A DNA stretch of 64,000 nt from Crossiella sp. CA-258035 (GTDB lineage: Bacteria > Actinomycetota > Actinomycetes > Mycobacteriales > Pseudonocardiaceae), in assembly GCF_030064675.1 (NCBI RefSeq), contig NZ_CP116413.1, positions 5,116,001-5,180,000 on the forward strand, in the 5' to 3' direction. The number at the start of each line of letters is the position of its first letter. Position 1 is the stretch's first letter. A program made the translations under genes and the position numbers. This document shows, in pieces, positions 42,588 through 50,652 of this stretch. Below the pieces are notes generated by a model. That model had not been told where the DNA came from. It searched no databases and saw only the letters and a list, made by a program, of their open reading frames with translations.

Positions 42588-42653
42588 CACTCTGTAAGCA
42601 GTACGCCGTGAGCTCAAGGCGGGCGGTCTTGAGCCGAGCGAAAGGACACCGTC

Positions 42654-43001
42654 ATGGCCGACCGCGTTTTGCGTGGCAGCCGGCTCGGAGCTGTCAGCTA
42701 CGAGACCGACCGTAACCACGACCTCGCACCGCGCCGGTCGGTGCGGTACGCCTGCCCGAAGGGGCACGAGTTCGACGTCCCGTTCGCCGACGACGCGGAA
42801 CTCCCCTCGACCTGGGAGTGTCGTCTGCACGGGACCGAGTCGGAGATGATCGACGGCAGCCAGCCGGAGGCGAAGAAGGTCAAGCCGCCGCGCACCCACT
42901 GGGACATGCTGCTCGAGCGTCGCTCCATTCCCGAACTGGAGGAGCTGCTCACCGAGCGGCTCGAGGAGCTTCGGGGTCGCCGGAGCGCCACCTCCGCCTG
43001 A
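42654..43001 (+). CDS. rbpA: RNA polymerase-binding protein RbpA
   Basis: 115 residues and a near full-length match to the actinobacterial regulator: MADRVLRGSRLGAVSYETDR, the zinc/beta core CPKGHEFDVPFADDAELPSTWEC, and the sigma-interaction helix THWDMLLERRSIPELEELL. It stabilises the principal sigma factor on RNA polymerase and promotes open-complex formation. Ribosome site AAAGGA before the ATG. Followed by a strong terminator shared with the convergent mannosyltransferase gene. Confidence 0.97.
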   Translation: MADRVLRGSRLGAVSYETDRNHDLAPRRSVRYACPKGHEFDVPFADDAELPSTWECRLHGTESEMIDGSQPEAKKVKPPRTHWDMLLERRSIPELEELLTERLEELRGRRSATSA

Positions 43002-43037
43002 CCCGCACCACCGCACCTCCCGCGCACAGGAAAAAAG

Positions 43038-43074
43038 CGAAGGCCGCCTGGTTCTCCCGCCCAGGCGGCCTTCG
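43038..43074 (-). terminator. rho-independent terminator, probably bidirectional
   Basis: 14-bp perfect arms (43038-43051 and 43061-43074, core GGCCGCCTGG) with a 9-base loop. On the minus strand it is followed by six T residues (A run at 43031-43036), so it chiefly terminates the mannosyltransferase gene; it also lies just after rbpA. Confidence 0.85.
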
Positions 43075-43090
43075 TGCGTCCACGGCAGGC

Positions 43091-43885
43091 TCAGCGCTTG
43101 CGGAAGACCTTCTTGACCTGGTCCACCCGGTGCTTGGCGCCCCACTGGGTCACCCGCCACAGCGCCTCGGTGACGATGTTGCCGCTCATCTTGGACACGC
43201 CGATGGCGCGCTCGGTGAAGGTGATCGGCACCTCGACCACGCGGTAGCCGCCGAGGATGGTGCGCCAGGCCAGGTCGACCTGGAAGCAGTAGCCCTGGGA
43301 CTGCACGCCGTCCTGGATGATCTTGTCCAGCACCTCGCGGCGGAACGCCCGGTAGCCGCCGGTGATGTCGTTGAGCCGCACCCCGAGGGCGAGCTTGGAG
43401 TAGATGTTGCCGCCGCGGGAGAGGAACTGGCGGTGCCAGGGCCAGTTGACCACCTTGCCGCCGGTGACGTAACGCGAGCCCAGCACCAGATCGGAGTCGA
43501 TCAGCGCGTTGAGCAGGCGGGGCAGGTCCTCCGGGGCGTGCGAGCCGTCGGCGTCCATCTCCACCACGGCCGCGTACTCCCGCTCCAGGGCCCACTTGAA
43601 CCCGGCGATGTAGGCGGCGCCGAGGCCGGCCTTCTCGGTGCGGTGCATGACGTGGATGCGGCCGCGCTCGTCGCCGGCTGCCATCTGGTCGGCGACCTCG
43701 CCAGTGCCGTCCGGGCTGCCGTCGTCGACGACCAGGACGTGGGCCTCGGGCAACGTCGCGTGCAGCCTGCCCACGATGAGCTGGACGTTCTCCCGCTCGT
43801 TGTAGGTCGGGATCACCACCAGCACCGGGCTGGGCGGCCCGCTCGGGCTCGGGTTCTCCGCGTGGCTGTCGCGCTGGTCCGCCAT
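43091..43885 (-). CDS. polyprenol monophosphomannose synthase (Ppm1/Dpm1-like GT2)
   Basis: 264 residues. GT2 glycosyltransferase with VVIPTYNERENVQLIV, VVDDGSPDGTGEVAD, EMDADGSHAPEDLP (metal-binding DxD type) and GSRYVTGG. The C-terminal ITFTERAIGVSKMSGNIVTEAL matches the soluble catalytic domain of actinobacterial Ppm1, which makes polyprenyl-phosphate-mannose for lipoglycans and protein mannosylation. No separate membrane domain is present. ATG at 43885 with AGGAGG 6 bases upstream. Confidence 0.93.
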   Translation of the reverse strand: MADQRDSHAENPSPSGPPSPVLVVIPTYNERENVQLIVGRLHATLPEAHVLVVDDGSPDGTGEVADQMAAGDERGRIHVMHRTEKAGLGAAYIAGFKWALEREYAAVVEMDADGSHAPEDLPRLLNALIDSDLVLGSRYVTGGKVVNWPWHRQFLSRGGNIYSKLALGVRLNDITGGYRAFRREVLDKIIQDGVQSQGYCFQVDLAWRTILGGYRVVEVPITFTERAIGVSKMSGNIVTEALWRVTQWGAKHRVDQVKKVFRKR

Positions 43886-44135
43886 CCGTGTCCTCCTACG
43901 CCGGCAGTGGGCGGCGCAAGTGCCACCACCGGTCGGTGTTCGTCCTACGTCGTCAGGGCGCCGGTGTGGTCGCGGCCATGATCCATTCGGGCCATCGACC
44001 GGGATACGCTAACCAGCGTAGTCGCAGACCGTAGCGGAGCCGGGACCAGCGGGCCCCGCGACCGGCACAACTGAGTCTTCCGGGTGACGAAGAACGCGTG
44101 GACCTCCACCGCGCCCGAGGTTGCAGACTCCCCTT

Positions 44136-44918
44136 GTGGACACCACGACCCGGCAGGCCTACCTCGCCCGCATCGGCGCCGAACACCCCGCCGCACCGAC
44201 CGCCGCCGCCCTCGCTGACCTGCAACGACGCCACCTCCGCACGGTCCCCTTCGAGAACCTGGGCATCCACCTGCCCGGCACCCTGACCCTGGACCCGGCC
44301 GCACTGGCCGAGAAGATCATCACCCACCGCCGCGGCGGCTTCTGCTTCGAGCTCAACGGCCTGTTCGCCGAACTGCTGCGCGGTGTGGGCTTCCAGGTGA
44401 CGCTGGCCGGCGCGCGGGTCTTCCACAACGCGGGCCTCGGCCCGCCGCAGGACCACCTGGCGCTGCTGGTGACTGACGAGGACGGCGTGGTCTGGCTCTC
44501 CGACGTCGGCTTCGGCCGCTTCGCGCTCTCCCCGCTGCGCTGGACCGCCCGCGAGCCGCAACAGGACGCGACCGGCACCTTCCGCCTGGTGGACACCCCC
44601 GACGGCGAGGTCGAGGTCTGGCACGGCGAGACGGGCGCCTACCGGGTCGACCCCAGGCCGCTGGCGCTGAGCGACTTCGAGCCGATGTGCTGGTGGCACC
44701 AGAGCTCCCCCAAGTCCCACTTCACCCGCAACCTGACCTGCTCCCTGCCGGTCGGCGACGGCGCGGACCGGGTCACGCTGTCCGGGCACACGCTGATCCG
44801 GACCGAGGGCGGAGCGCGGACCGAGCAGCGGATCGAGCGGTCGGAGCTGCTCGCGGCCTACCGGAAGTGGTTCGGCATCGAACTGGACCAGCTGCCCACC
44901 CAGCCGGCAGCGGGGTGA
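44136..44918 (+). CDS. arylamine N-acetyltransferase
   Basis: 260 residues. Catalytic triad visible: C70 in RGGFCFELN, H107 in QDHLALLV, D123 in SDVGFG; also RTVPFENLGIHLP at the N-terminus. Transfers acetyl from acetyl-CoA to arylamines and hydrazides; in some actinomycetes relatives form amide bonds in ansamycin biosynthesis, but no such genes are near. The GTG at 44136 gives the standard family start; a TTG at 44121 would add five residues. Confidence 0.92.
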   Translation: MDTTTRQAYLARIGAEHPAAPTAAALADLQRRHLRTVPFENLGIHLPGTLTLDPAALAEKIITHRRGGFCFELNGLFAELLRGVGFQVTLAGARVFHNAGLGPPQDHLALLVTDEDGVVWLSDVGFGRFALSPLRWTAREPQQDATGTFRLVDTPDGEVEVWHGETGAYRVDPRPLALSDFEPMCWWHQSSPKSHFTRNLTCSLPVGDGADRVTLSGHTLIRTEGGARTEQRIERSELLAAYRKWFGIELDQLPTQPAAG

Positions 44919-45082
44919 TCAACTGACCCGCGCGGAGCGGAACTTCAGGCGCTCGGTGGCCTGGCCGCCCGCGTTGAGGCGGTAGGCGGCACTCGTAGCT
45001 GAACTCGCTCTCCGCGGCGGAGGCGGCGAGCGCCGCGGCCAGGCCGACGGCTCAGGTCGCACCCGGGTTCCCCGCCGCGGAG

Positions 45083-45110
45083 GCGTTGCCACCCGAACGG
45101 GCGGCAACGC
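45083..45110. terminator. stem-loop after kal; region 44919-45129 otherwise lacks an intact gene
   Basis: GCGTTGCC (45083-45090) pairs with GGCAACGC (45103-45110), 20 bases after the last gene of the lysine cluster read leftwards; no T tract. The surrounding 44919-45082 shows, on the minus strand, remnants reading SEFSYE and YRLNAGGQATERLKFRSARVS in different frames, probably a broken small secreted protein gene. Confidence 0.4.
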
Positions 45111-45129
45111 GGGGTTCGCGGCGGGCGGG

Positions 45130-45528
45130 TCAGGTGGTGGGGATCGGCACCACCACGGTGCCGGTGGCCCTGGTGACCACCAGCGGCTCGGCGAGCACGT
45201 CGGCTGAGGACGGCCCCCGGTCCGGGTTGGCCCGGCAGGTCACCCTGGCCTCGAAGGCCACCGTGCGGGAGCGGTTGCCGATGCGGGTCAGCGTCGCGGT
45301 CACCTCCACCACGTCGCCGGCGTGCACCGGGGCCAGGAACTCCACGTTGCCGTACCCGGCGAACAGGCCCTCGTCGCCGTCGGTGCGGATGCACAGCTCA
45401 GTGGCCACGTCGCCGAAGAGGCCCAGGCTGTAGGCGCCGTCGACCAGGTTGCCGCCGTAGTGCGCGTGCGCGTAGGGCACGTAGCGGGAGTGGGTCACCG
45501 AGAAGCCTTCGACCAGGGAGTCGCTCAC
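45130..45528 (-). CDS. kal: 3-aminobutyryl-CoA ammonia-lyase
   Basis: 132-residue hotdog protein ([21 protein letters not shown] split at the start; [23 protein letters not shown]). Size, sequence pattern and position directly after kamE identify it as Kal, which eliminates ammonia from 3-aminobutyryl-CoA to give crotonyl-CoA, the last specific step of lysine fermentation. GTG at 45528 overlaps the kamE stop (GTGA). As a lone sequence it could be taken for a thioesterase; context decides. Confidence 0.85.
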   Translation of the reverse strand: MSDSLVEGFSVTHSRYVPYAHAHYGGNLVDGAYSLGLFGDVATELCIRTDGDEGLFAGYGNVEFLAPVHAGDVVEVTATLTRIGNRSRTVAFEARVTCRANPDRGPSSADVLAEPLVVTRATGTVVVPIPTT

Positions 45529-46274
45529 GCTGCTGTCACCTTTCGATCGGCCATGGCGTGGACCAGGAAGCTGGCCACCTCGCCGGGGGTGGTGCCGCGG
45601 CCGAAGACGCGGTCGACGCCGAGCTCGTCGGCCATCAGCGGGTCGAAGCGGGGGCCGCCGGCGACCAGCAGCGGGCGGCGTTCGCCCATGGCCTCGCGGA
45701 AGGCCGCGGACATCTCCTGGGTGTTGAGGATGTGCGCGTCCCGCTGGGTGACCACCTGGGAGACCAGCACCGCGTCCGCCTTCTCCGCGCGGGCCCGCTT
45801 GACCAGGTCCGGCACGGTGACCTGGGCGCCCAGGTTGATCACCCGCAGCTCCCGGTAGTACTCCAGGCCCTTCTCGCCGGCGAAGCCCTTGATGTTGAGG
45901 ATGGCGTCGATGCCCACGGTGTGCGCGTCGGTGCCGATGCAGGCGCCGACCACCGTCAGCTTGCGGCGCAAGCGTTTCTTCACCGCCGCGTTCACATCGG
46001 CCGGACTCAGCAGCGGGTACTCGCGCTCCACCACCTGCACCGCGTCCAGGTCCACGATGTGCTGCACCGAGCCGTAGACCACCACGAAGGTGAAGTCGGC
46101 GCCGATGGCGTGGGAGTGCACCACCATCGCCGGGTCCATGCCCATCTTGTTCGCCAGCTGCTGCGCGGCGCCCTCGGCGCGCGGGCCGTGCGGCACAGGC
46201 AGGGTGAACGACATCTGCACCATGCCGTCGCCGGTGGTGTCGCCGTAGGGGCGCACGTGCCGCTTCTCGCTCAT
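45525..46274 (-). CDS. kamE: lysine 5,6-aminomutase beta (B12-binding) subunit
   Basis: 249 residues. The Rossmann B12-binding domain carries [10 protein letters not shown], with H118 as lower ligand of adenosylcobalamin, and K129 in NIKG eleven residues later, the same spacing as the clostridial H133/K144 pair, K144 binding PLP. GGPRFDP and the C-terminal [15 protein letters not shown] complete the fold. With KamD it moves the 6-amino group of beta-lysine (or D-lysine) to C5. The start overlaps the kamD stop. Confidence 0.95.
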   Translation of the reverse strand: MSEKRHVRPYGDTTGDGMVQMSFTLPVPHGPRAEGAAQQLANKMGMDPAMVVHSHAIGADFTFVVVYGSVQHIVDLDAVQVVEREYPLLSPADVNAAVKKRLRRKLTVVGACIGTDAHTVGIDAILNIKGFAGEKGLEYYRELRVINLGAQVTVPDLVKRARAEKADAVLVSQVVTQRDAHILNTQEMSAAFREAMGERRPLLVAGGPRFDPLMADELGVDRVFGRGTTPGEVASFLVHAMADRKVTAA

Positions 46275-47887
46275 CGGTCACTCCCCTCGGTGCCCACGCT
46301 CGACCCTGCGAGCAGGTCTTCGTCCAGCAGGTCGCTCGCCGGGTTGACGTAACCCTCCGCCTTCTCGATCACGCCATCCGCGCCCTTGCCCCCGTCCGGC
46401 GGCCGTTTCATCAACCCGAAGGTGCCCTGGGCGATCGCGGTGAGCAGGCCGTCGTCCACGATGCGCGCCAACAGGTCCACCGCCTCGCCGAGCACCTGGT
46501 GCGCGCGCTTGACGATGAAGCCGTCCGGCGCGGGCCGGAAGTCCTCGGCCAGCTTCCCTGCCGCGCCCAGCACGTAGCGCACGTTGGCCAGCGCCAGGTC
46601 CCGGTCGGACAGCCACGGGGTGACCACGGCCTCGGTCATCATGCCCACCAACAGGATGCTCTGCCCGGTCAGCACCCCGGCCAGGTTGAAGAAGCCGTCC
46701 AGCAGGTGGCCGCGGAAGACGTCACCGGTCATGTGCTTGGTCGGCGGCATCCACTTCAGCGGCGCGTCCGGGAACAGCTCGCGGGCCAGCAGCGCGTGCG
46801 CGAGCTCCATCCGGAAGGAGTCCGGCAGCTCCGGGTTGATCTCGAAGGCGTGGCCCAGGCCGAGCAGCTCGTCGGGCAGGCCGGCCTCGTGCGCGAAGTG
46901 CTCGTTGAGCAGCTGGGACACCGTGACCGTGTGCGCGGCCTCCACCGCGTCGGCGGTGGTCAGGTAGTTGTCCTCGCCGGTGTTGATGATGATCCCGGCC
47001 CGCGCGTGCACCTGGCGGGAGAACCGTTGGTCCACAAAGGTTCTGATCGGGTTGATGTCCCGGAACAGGATGCCGTACATGCAGTCGTTGAGCATCATGT
47101 CCAGACGTTCCAGCCCGCCCAGCACCGCGATCTCGGGCATGCACAGGCCGGAGGCGTAGTTGGTCAGCCGCACGTAGCGGCCGACCTCCTTGCTCACCTC
47201 GTCCAGCGCGGCCCGCATGATGCGGAAGTTCTCCTGCGTGGCATAGGTTCCGGCGAAACCGTGATGGGTCGCGCCCTCGGGCACGTAGTCCAGGAGGGAC
47301 TGTCCGGTGGAGCGGATCACCGCGATCACGTCGGCCCCGGCGCGGGCGGCGTTGCAGGCCTGCACCACGTCCTCGTCGATGTCGCCGGTGGCCACGATCA
47401 GGTAGATCCACGGCCGCTGCGCGGGATCGCCGATCTTGTCCACCAGCTTGGCGCGCTGGGCGCGGTTGCGGTCGATCCGCCGCATGCCCTTGGCCACGGC
47501 CACCCGCGCGGTCTTCGCCGCCCGCTCGGCGGCCTTGCCCTCGGGCACGGTGAACTCGACCTGACCGGCCGCGGTGGCCTCGGCCAGCTCGGTCAGGTCG
47601 GCGAACCCGTGCTGCTTGAGCGCGTGGAAGGCGGGCAGCACCGCGCCGTGGGCCAGGCCGCACTGCTCGCGGATGGTGTCCACCACCCGGTTCACCCAGG
47701 GCACGTCGCCCGCGCGGTGCGTGGTGTCCGCGCCGGTGATGCCGGCCAGGCGCAGGGTGGCCCGTTCCACCGCGACCGTGGTGTGCGCCTTGGCCAGGCG
47801 CACCACCGGTTTCGCGGCCTCGGCGGCCAGCCGCCGCGCCCGTGCGACGACCTCCGCGTCGAGGTCGAGCATGCTCTCCCGGCTCAC
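46271..47887 (-). CDS. kamD: lysine 5,6-aminomutase alpha subunit
   Basis: 538 residues, the TIM-barrel subunit. Recognised by [49 protein letters not shown], the metal-free barrel core [25 protein letters not shown], and [24 protein letters not shown]. Length fits the family (about 515-540). It joins KamE to form the adenosylcobalamin/PLP enzyme. GTG start at 47887 overlapping the amidohydrolase stop. No reactivating chaperone gene is seen in the window. Confidence 0.96.
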   Translation of the reverse strand: MSRESMLDLDAEVVARARRLAAEAAKPVVRLAKAHTTVAVERATLRLAGITGADTTHRAGDVPWVNRVVDTIREQCGLAHGAVLPAFHALKQHGFADLTELAEATAAGQVEFTVPEGKAAERAAKTARVAVAKGMRRIDRNRAQRAKLVDKIGDPAQRPWIYLIVATGDIDEDVVQACNAARAGADVIAVIRSTGQSLLDYVPEGATHHGFAGTYATQENFRIMRAALDEVSKEVGRYVRLTNYASGLCMPEIAVLGGLERLDMMLNDCMYGILFRDINPIRTFVDQRFSRQVHARAGIIINTGEDNYLTTADAVEAAHTVTVSQLLNEHFAHEAGLPDELLGLGHAFEINPELPDSFRMELAHALLARELFPDAPLKWMPPTKHMTGDVFRGHLLDGFFNLAGVLTGQSILLVGMMTEAVVTPWLSDRDLALANVRYVLGAAGKLAEDFRPAPDGFIVKRAHQVLGEAVDLLARIVDDGLLTAIAQGTFGLMKRPPDGGKGADGVIEKAEGYVNPASDLLDEDLLAGSSVGTEGSDR

Positions 47888-49521
47888 CCGCGATCCTCCT
47901 CCATGTCGTAGATGGTGCGCCCGCGCAACACGGTGCGCAGGCAGCGCGGCAGACGCGCGCCCTCGTCGAGGCGGGGCAGCGCGGGCACCCTGGACCGCGG
48001 GTCGGTGGACCAGCGCTGCACCTTCTCATCCGGCGCGGCCACCACCAGCTCGTCGGCCTCCCACACCGCGTAGGTGGCGGGCGCGCCGGGCTGCAGGGTG
48101 CCGCTGAGCCCGTCCAGCACCCCGGCGGCCCGCCAGCCGCCGCGGGTGTGCGCGGTGAAGGCGGCCCTCGGCGAGATGCCCAGGCCCTCGGTGCGGTGGT
48201 ACACGGCGGCCCGCACGCTCGCCCACGGGTCCACCGGGGTGACCGGCACGTCGGAGCCGAAGGCCAGCACCATGCCGGCCGCGGCCACCGTGGCGAACGG
48301 GTTGAGCCGCTCGCCACGCGGCAGGCCCAGGCGCTGGGCGTAGGCACGCTCGGTGCCGCCCCAGGCGTGGTCGAACAGCGGCTGCATGGAGGCGATCACG
48401 CCCCACCCGGCCAGCCGCGCGGCCTGCTCCGCGGTGACCATCTCCAGGTGTTCCAGCCGGTGGTGCCGGGCGGCCAGCGCGGGCGCGCCGACCACGGTCT
48501 CCGCCTTGGCGAAGCCGGCCACGACCTGGGCCACCGCGCGGTCGCCGATGACGTGGAAACCGCCCTGTACACCCGCCCTGGTGCAGGCGACCAGGTGGTC
48601 GGCGATGGCGTCGGCGTCCAGGTAGAGCGCCCCGGAGGTGCTGGGGTCGTCGGTGTAGGGCTCGCACAGCGCGGCGGTGCGGGAGCCGAGCGCGCCGTCG
48701 ACGAACAGGTCCCCGGCCACCCCGGTCGCGCCGAGCTGCTTGGCGGTGGCCAGGCCGCCGGCCTCGCCCCAGTAGCCGAAGACCTCCGGCACGGTGCCGG
48801 TGGCGGAGAGTGCGAGCAGGTCGGCGAGGTCCTCGGGGCTGGAGATGTCCGGCCCGGCGCACTCGTGCACCGAGGCCACGCCGAGCCTGGCCGCGTGCCG
48901 CAGGAACAGCAGCTGGGCCTCGCGCCGCTGTTCGGTGCTCAGCGACTCCTTGGCCGCCCGGCGCACGTGGTGGTGCGCCGCGCGGGCCAGCGGACCCTGC
49001 TCGGACCAGCCGTCGGCCTCGCGGGCGGCCGGGGCCAGGTTGAGCAGCGCGGTGGAGACCAGCGCGGAGTGCACGTCGATCCGGGAGAGGTAGACCGGCG
49101 CGCCACCGGCGGCCTGGTCCAGCTCGGCGCGGGTCGGCGGGCGGCCCTCGGCCCAGTTGACCTCCTCCCAGCCGTGGCCCCAGATGACCACGCCCGGGTG
49201 CGCGGCGGCGTAGTCGCGGACCAGGTCGAGGCACTGGCCGAGGGTGCGGCAGCCGGTGAGGTCCAGGCCGCTGTACTGGAGCCCGGCGGAGGTGGCGTGC
49301 ACGTGCGCGTCCACGAAGGCGGGCGCGACGAAGGCCCCGTCCAGGTCGACGACCTGGGCGTCCGGGTGCAGGGCGCGGCCGACCGAGTCCTGCCCGACCC
49401 AGACCACGGTGCCGTCGGCGACGGCCATGGCGGTGGCATCCGGCGCGGCCGGTGAGTGCACGCGGCCGTTCAACAGCAGCGTCGTGGTGGTGGCGGGGTT
49501 CGGGAGGTTCATGGTCGTCAC
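47884..49521 (-). CDS. YtcJ-like metal-dependent amidohydrolase in the lysine cluster
   Basis: 545 residues, Amidohydro_3 family. Metal ligands visible in VDAHVHA, in the barrel around GGFHVIGDRAV and HHRLEHLE, and in LAFGSDVPVTPVDP. Family members hydrolyse N-acyl amino acids or cyclic amides and formamides. It sits where the cleavage-enzyme gene kce occurs in clostridial clusters but belongs to a different fold family. The GTG at 49521 overlaps the kdd stop (GTGA), like every other junction of this operon; an ATG at 49512 is the alternative. Its role may be to supply lysine or to hydrolyse a cyclised intermediate; not known. Confidence 0.85.
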   Translation of the reverse strand: MTTMNLPNPATTTTLLLNGRVHSPAAPDATAMAVADGTVVWVGQDSVGRALHPDAQVVDLDGAFVAPAFVDAHVHATSAGLQYSGLDLTGCRTLGQCLDLVRDYAAAHPGVVIWGHGWEEVNWAEGRPPTRAELDQAAGGAPVYLSRIDVHSALVSTALLNLAPAAREADGWSEQGPLARAAHHHVRRAAKESLSTEQRREAQLLFLRHAARLGVASVHECAGPDISSPEDLADLLALSATGTVPEVFGYWGEAGGLATAKQLGATGVAGDLFVDGALGSRTAALCEPYTDDPSTSGALYLDADAIADHLVACTRAGVQGGFHVIGDRAVAQVVAGFAKAETVVGAPALAARHHRLEHLEMVTAEQAARLAGWGVIASMQPLFDHAWGGTERAYAQRLGLPRGERLNPFATVAAAGMVLAFGSDVPVTPVDPWASVRAAVYHRTEGLGISPRAAFTAHTRGGWRAAGVLDGLSGTLQPGAPATYAVWEADELVVAAPDEKVQRWSTDPRSRVPALPRLDEGARLPRCLRTVLRGRTIYDMEEDRG

Positions 49522-50573
49522 ACCGGCGAAGTCTGCCGTTCGCGGGCCTCGAACATCGCCCGGACCCCCGGCTCGGCGCGCAGCAGGTCCAGTGCGAACT
49601 CCGCGTGCCCCGGCACGTACCCGTTGCCGACCAGCATCTCCACGTCCGCGGCCAGGCCCTCCGCGCCCAGCGCGGCCGCGCTGAAGGAGGTGGCCATGGA
49701 GAAGAAGATCACCGTGCCGCCGTCCGCGGTGGCCAGGACCGCGCCGTGCTCGCAGCCGGGCACGTCCACGCAGACCACGGTCACGTCGACCTGCTCGCCG
49801 ACCGCCGCACCCACCGCGACCGGGTTGCGGGCATCGGCGATGACCACCTCGTCGGCGATCCCGGCCACGCGCACCGCCTCGGCCTCGGCCTCGGTCGGCA
49901 CCAGCGCGACCAGTCGGCCCGCTCCGGCGCGGCGGGCGGCGACCAGGGACAGCGAGCCGGACTTGCCGCCCCCGCCGAGCACGCACGCGGTGGCCGGGCG
50001 GCCGCGTTCGAGGTTCTTGCGCCGCACGATCCGGTCGGTCAGCGCGGGCGCGCCGCAGACGTCCAGCACGGACAGGGCCAGGTTCTCCGGCAGGTCCGGC
50101 GGCAGCACGGCGGCGATCGAGCGGCCGAACAGGATCGCGGTGCCCCGGCAGGGCACCTGCTCCCCCGCGCCGTCCCAGTCGGCGAGGCCGTCGGTGATGG
50201 TCAGCGGGGTCAGGCTCAGCGAGACCAGCGTGGCCACCCGGTCGCCTGCCCGCAGGCCCAGCGTGGACTCCGGGCCGACCTCGCGGACGGTGCCCATCAG
50301 CATGCCGCCGGAGCCGGTGACCGGGTTCTGCATCTTGCCGCGCTCGGCCACGATGGCCAGCACCGCGGCGCGCAGCTCGGCCGCGGTGGGGTGGGTCTCG
50401 CGCAGCTGGCGGTAGGAGGCGGCGTCCAGGTTCAGCCGCTCGACGTCGATGACCACCTCGTCCGCTCCCGGCATGGCCGAGGCGTCCAGCCGCCACGCCT
50501 GCTGCGGCAGCACCCCGGCGGGTTCGATCACGCGGTGCAGACCGTACGGCGACGAACCAACACGCTCCGTCAC
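49518..50573 (-). CDS. kdd: L-erythro-3,5-diaminohexanoate dehydrogenase
   Basis: 351 residues. Matches Kdd: YGLHRVIEPAGVLPQQAWRLD, MLMGTVREVGPES, and a Rossmann motif CVLGGGGKSGSLSL near residue 165. Oxidises 3,5-diaminohexanoate with NAD to 5-amino-3-oxohexanoate. The GTG at 50573 has GGAGG 5 bases upstream; the frame continues further but without support. First gene of the leftward operon, divergent from kamA. Confidence 0.94.
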   Translation of the reverse strand: MTERVGSSPYGLHRVIEPAGVLPQQAWRLDASAMPGADEVVIDVERLNLDAASYRQLRETHPTAAELRAAVLAIVAERGKMQNPVTGSGGMLMGTVREVGPESTLGLRAGDRVATLVSLSLTPLTITDGLADWDGAGEQVPCRGTAILFGRSIAAVLPPDLPENLALSVLDVCGAPALTDRIVRRKNLERGRPATACVLGGGGKSGSLSLVAARRAGAGRLVALVPTEAEAEAVRVAGIADEVVIADARNPVAVGAAVGEQVDVTVVCVDVPGCEHGAVLATADGGTVIFFSMATSFSAAALGAEGLAADVEMLVGNGYVPGHAEFALDLLRAEPGVRAMFEARERQTSPV

Positions 50574-50589
50574 ACCCACCTCCGAAAGA

Positions 50590-50629
50590 TTTACGTCAGG
50601 CTTGCGCTCTGGCAGCATATCTTTACGTC
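50590..50629. promoter_or_regulatory. kdd-kamA divergent control region with direct repeats
   Basis: TTTACGTC occurs twice on the plus strand (50590-50597 and 50622-50629), 32 bp apart or about three helical turns, in the 79-bp AT-rich gap between the divergent operons. The spacing suggests binding of one regulator on one DNA face. The regulator is not encoded beside it. Confidence 0.5.
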
Positions 50630-50652
50630 TTCTTGAGGGCGAGGAGTAGTTT

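Noticed and set aside
45130-45528. Kal read as a simple acyl-CoA thioesterase
   Set aside because: The hotdog fold alone fits both, but length, sequence and GTGA coupling to kamE favour the ammonia-lyase.
45083-50652. Cobalamin riboswitch for the B12-dependent aminomutase genes
   Set aside because: The leader regions are too short and show no B12-box-like conserved element; the kdd leader is only 79 bp and shared with kamA.
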